A DNA stretch of 64,000 nt from Paenibacillus nanensis. Lineage in GTDB: Bacteria; Bacillota; Bacilli; Paenibacillales; Paenibacillaceae. Under the pieces are notes generated by a model. That model was not told where the DNA came from. It saw only the letters and a program-made list of their open reading frames with translations, and ran no database searches. The DNA is taken from NCBI RefSeq assembly GCF_003583765.1, contig NZ_QXQA01000011.1, forward strand, positions 62,001-126,000, given 5' to 3'. Shown here piece by piece: positions 63,609 to 64,000 of this stretch. The first letter of the stretch is position 1, and every line of letters starts with the position of its first letter. A program made the position numbers and the translations under genes.

Positions 63609-64000
63609 TTGAACAAATTGCTGGTTATTGGAAGCATGAATATGGATGTGGTGAGCAATGTGAAGCAATTCCCGCTGCCGGGAGAGACGATTCATAGCAG
63701 CGGCACGGCGTTTGTGCCGGGCGGGAAAGGCGCCAATCAGGCTGTTGCGGCAGCCAGCGCCGGCGGGGATTGCGCCATGGTCGGAGCGGTCGGACTCGAT
63801 CCGTTCGGCGAGACGCTTATTGCATCCCTCGAGGAGCGGGGCGTGAACGCCGGCGCCGTTATCCGCAAGGAAGGAACGTCGGGCATCGCGTTCATTACGG
63901 TTAACGAGGAAGGCGAGAATCATATTATTTTGTCGGCGGGCGCGAACGGCGAAGTGACGGCGGCCGATGTAGCGTCAGCGGCAAGCTGGGACGGCGTTTA
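63609..64000 (+). CDS. Ribokinase-like PfkB carbohydrate kinase (3' partial)
   Basis: The frame starting TTG AAC AAA encodes a PfkB-family N-terminus: LLVIGSMNMDVV, then FVPGGKGANQAVAAA, the substrate-binding motif of ribokinase. It continues open to the window end, about 130 residues of about 300. AAGGGAG lies about 13 nt upstream; a GTG at 63567 in frame is an alternative start. The place after two glycohydrolase-family genes suggests it phosphorylates the sugar they release, possibly ribose. Confidence 0.85.
   Translation, partial: MNKLLVIGSMNMDVVSNVKQFPLPGETIHSSGTAFVPGGKGANQAVAAASAGGDCAMVGAVGLDPFGETLIASLEERGVNAGAVIRKEGTSGIAFITVNEEGENHIILSAGANGEVTAADVASAASWDGV

Overview
The window looks like a chromosomal segment of a Paenibacillus-like member of the Bacillota. 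It has AraC regulators carrying their own membrane sensor domain, YesM/YesN two-component pairs, several LplA/LplB/LplC-type and MalF/MalG-type sugar ABC transporters, SLH-anchored surface proteins, sigma-A promoters with AGGAGG Shine-Dalgarno (SD) sites, and candidate LexA and CcpA operators of the Gram-positive type. No rRNA, tRNA, prophage, CRISPR array or complete insertion sequence was recognised. All family assignments come from reading the sequence, without database searches.

Layout. 1-3.5 kb: an AraC-type membrane regulator (5' end outside the window) and a sugar-binding lipoprotein. 3.8-6.8 kb: an amino-acid ABC importer whose permease carries two nearly identical substrate-binding domains. 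6.8-8.0 kb: a yidC-type insertase behind a MifM-like leader peptide whose mRNA hides the yidC SD in a hairpin. 8.0-9.5 kb: DinB, DUF4023 and YdjO small proteins and a candidate sRNA. 9.6-16.8 kb: a YesM/YesN pair divergent from a carbohydrate ABC operon. 16.8-23.9 kb: a GyrI-like protein with a probable SOS box, VanZ, an Rrf2 regulator with a thioredoxin-reductase-like enzyme sharing an operator, a small lipoprotein, a divergent PurA next to a LysR regulator, and an exported SurA_N-like protein.

23.9-37.2 kb is an amino-sugar polymer utilisation locus: AraC sensor-regulator, two permeases, binding protein, a large secreted GH18-like protein, NagB, NagA and a GH20 enzyme. The predicted route is extracellular cleavage, oligosaccharide uptake, cytoplasmic release of hexosamine, deacetylation and deamination to fructose-6-phosphate. 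37.2-39.0 kb is non-coding tandem repeat DNA. 39.0-44.4 kb holds a Gfo/Idh/MocA oxidoreductase fused to a CBM9-like domain, an alpha/beta hydrolase behind an attenuator-like terminator, and a nuclease-helicase fusion with a LexA-type box. 44.4-48.7 kb is a BmrCD-like drug exporter preceded by a leader peptide, hairpins and an intrinsic terminator, as in BmrB attenuation. A 51-bp minisatellite follows, then a chemoreceptor.

51.5-64 kb appears to be one regulon. A FadR-type GntR regulator, three matching operators, a double-domain SLH-anchored esterase, and an operon with AtuA-like and DUF4387 proteins, a sugar ABC transporter, two ADP-ribosylglycohydrolase-family proteins (the first frameshifted) and a ribokinase-like kinase cut by the window end. 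I infer uptake and breakdown of a glycosylated, possibly ribosylated, compound. The most striking observations are the MifM-like leader at yidC, the BmrB-like attenuator, the GntR regulon around an uncharacterised catabolic pathway, and the SOS-linked nuclease-helicase.
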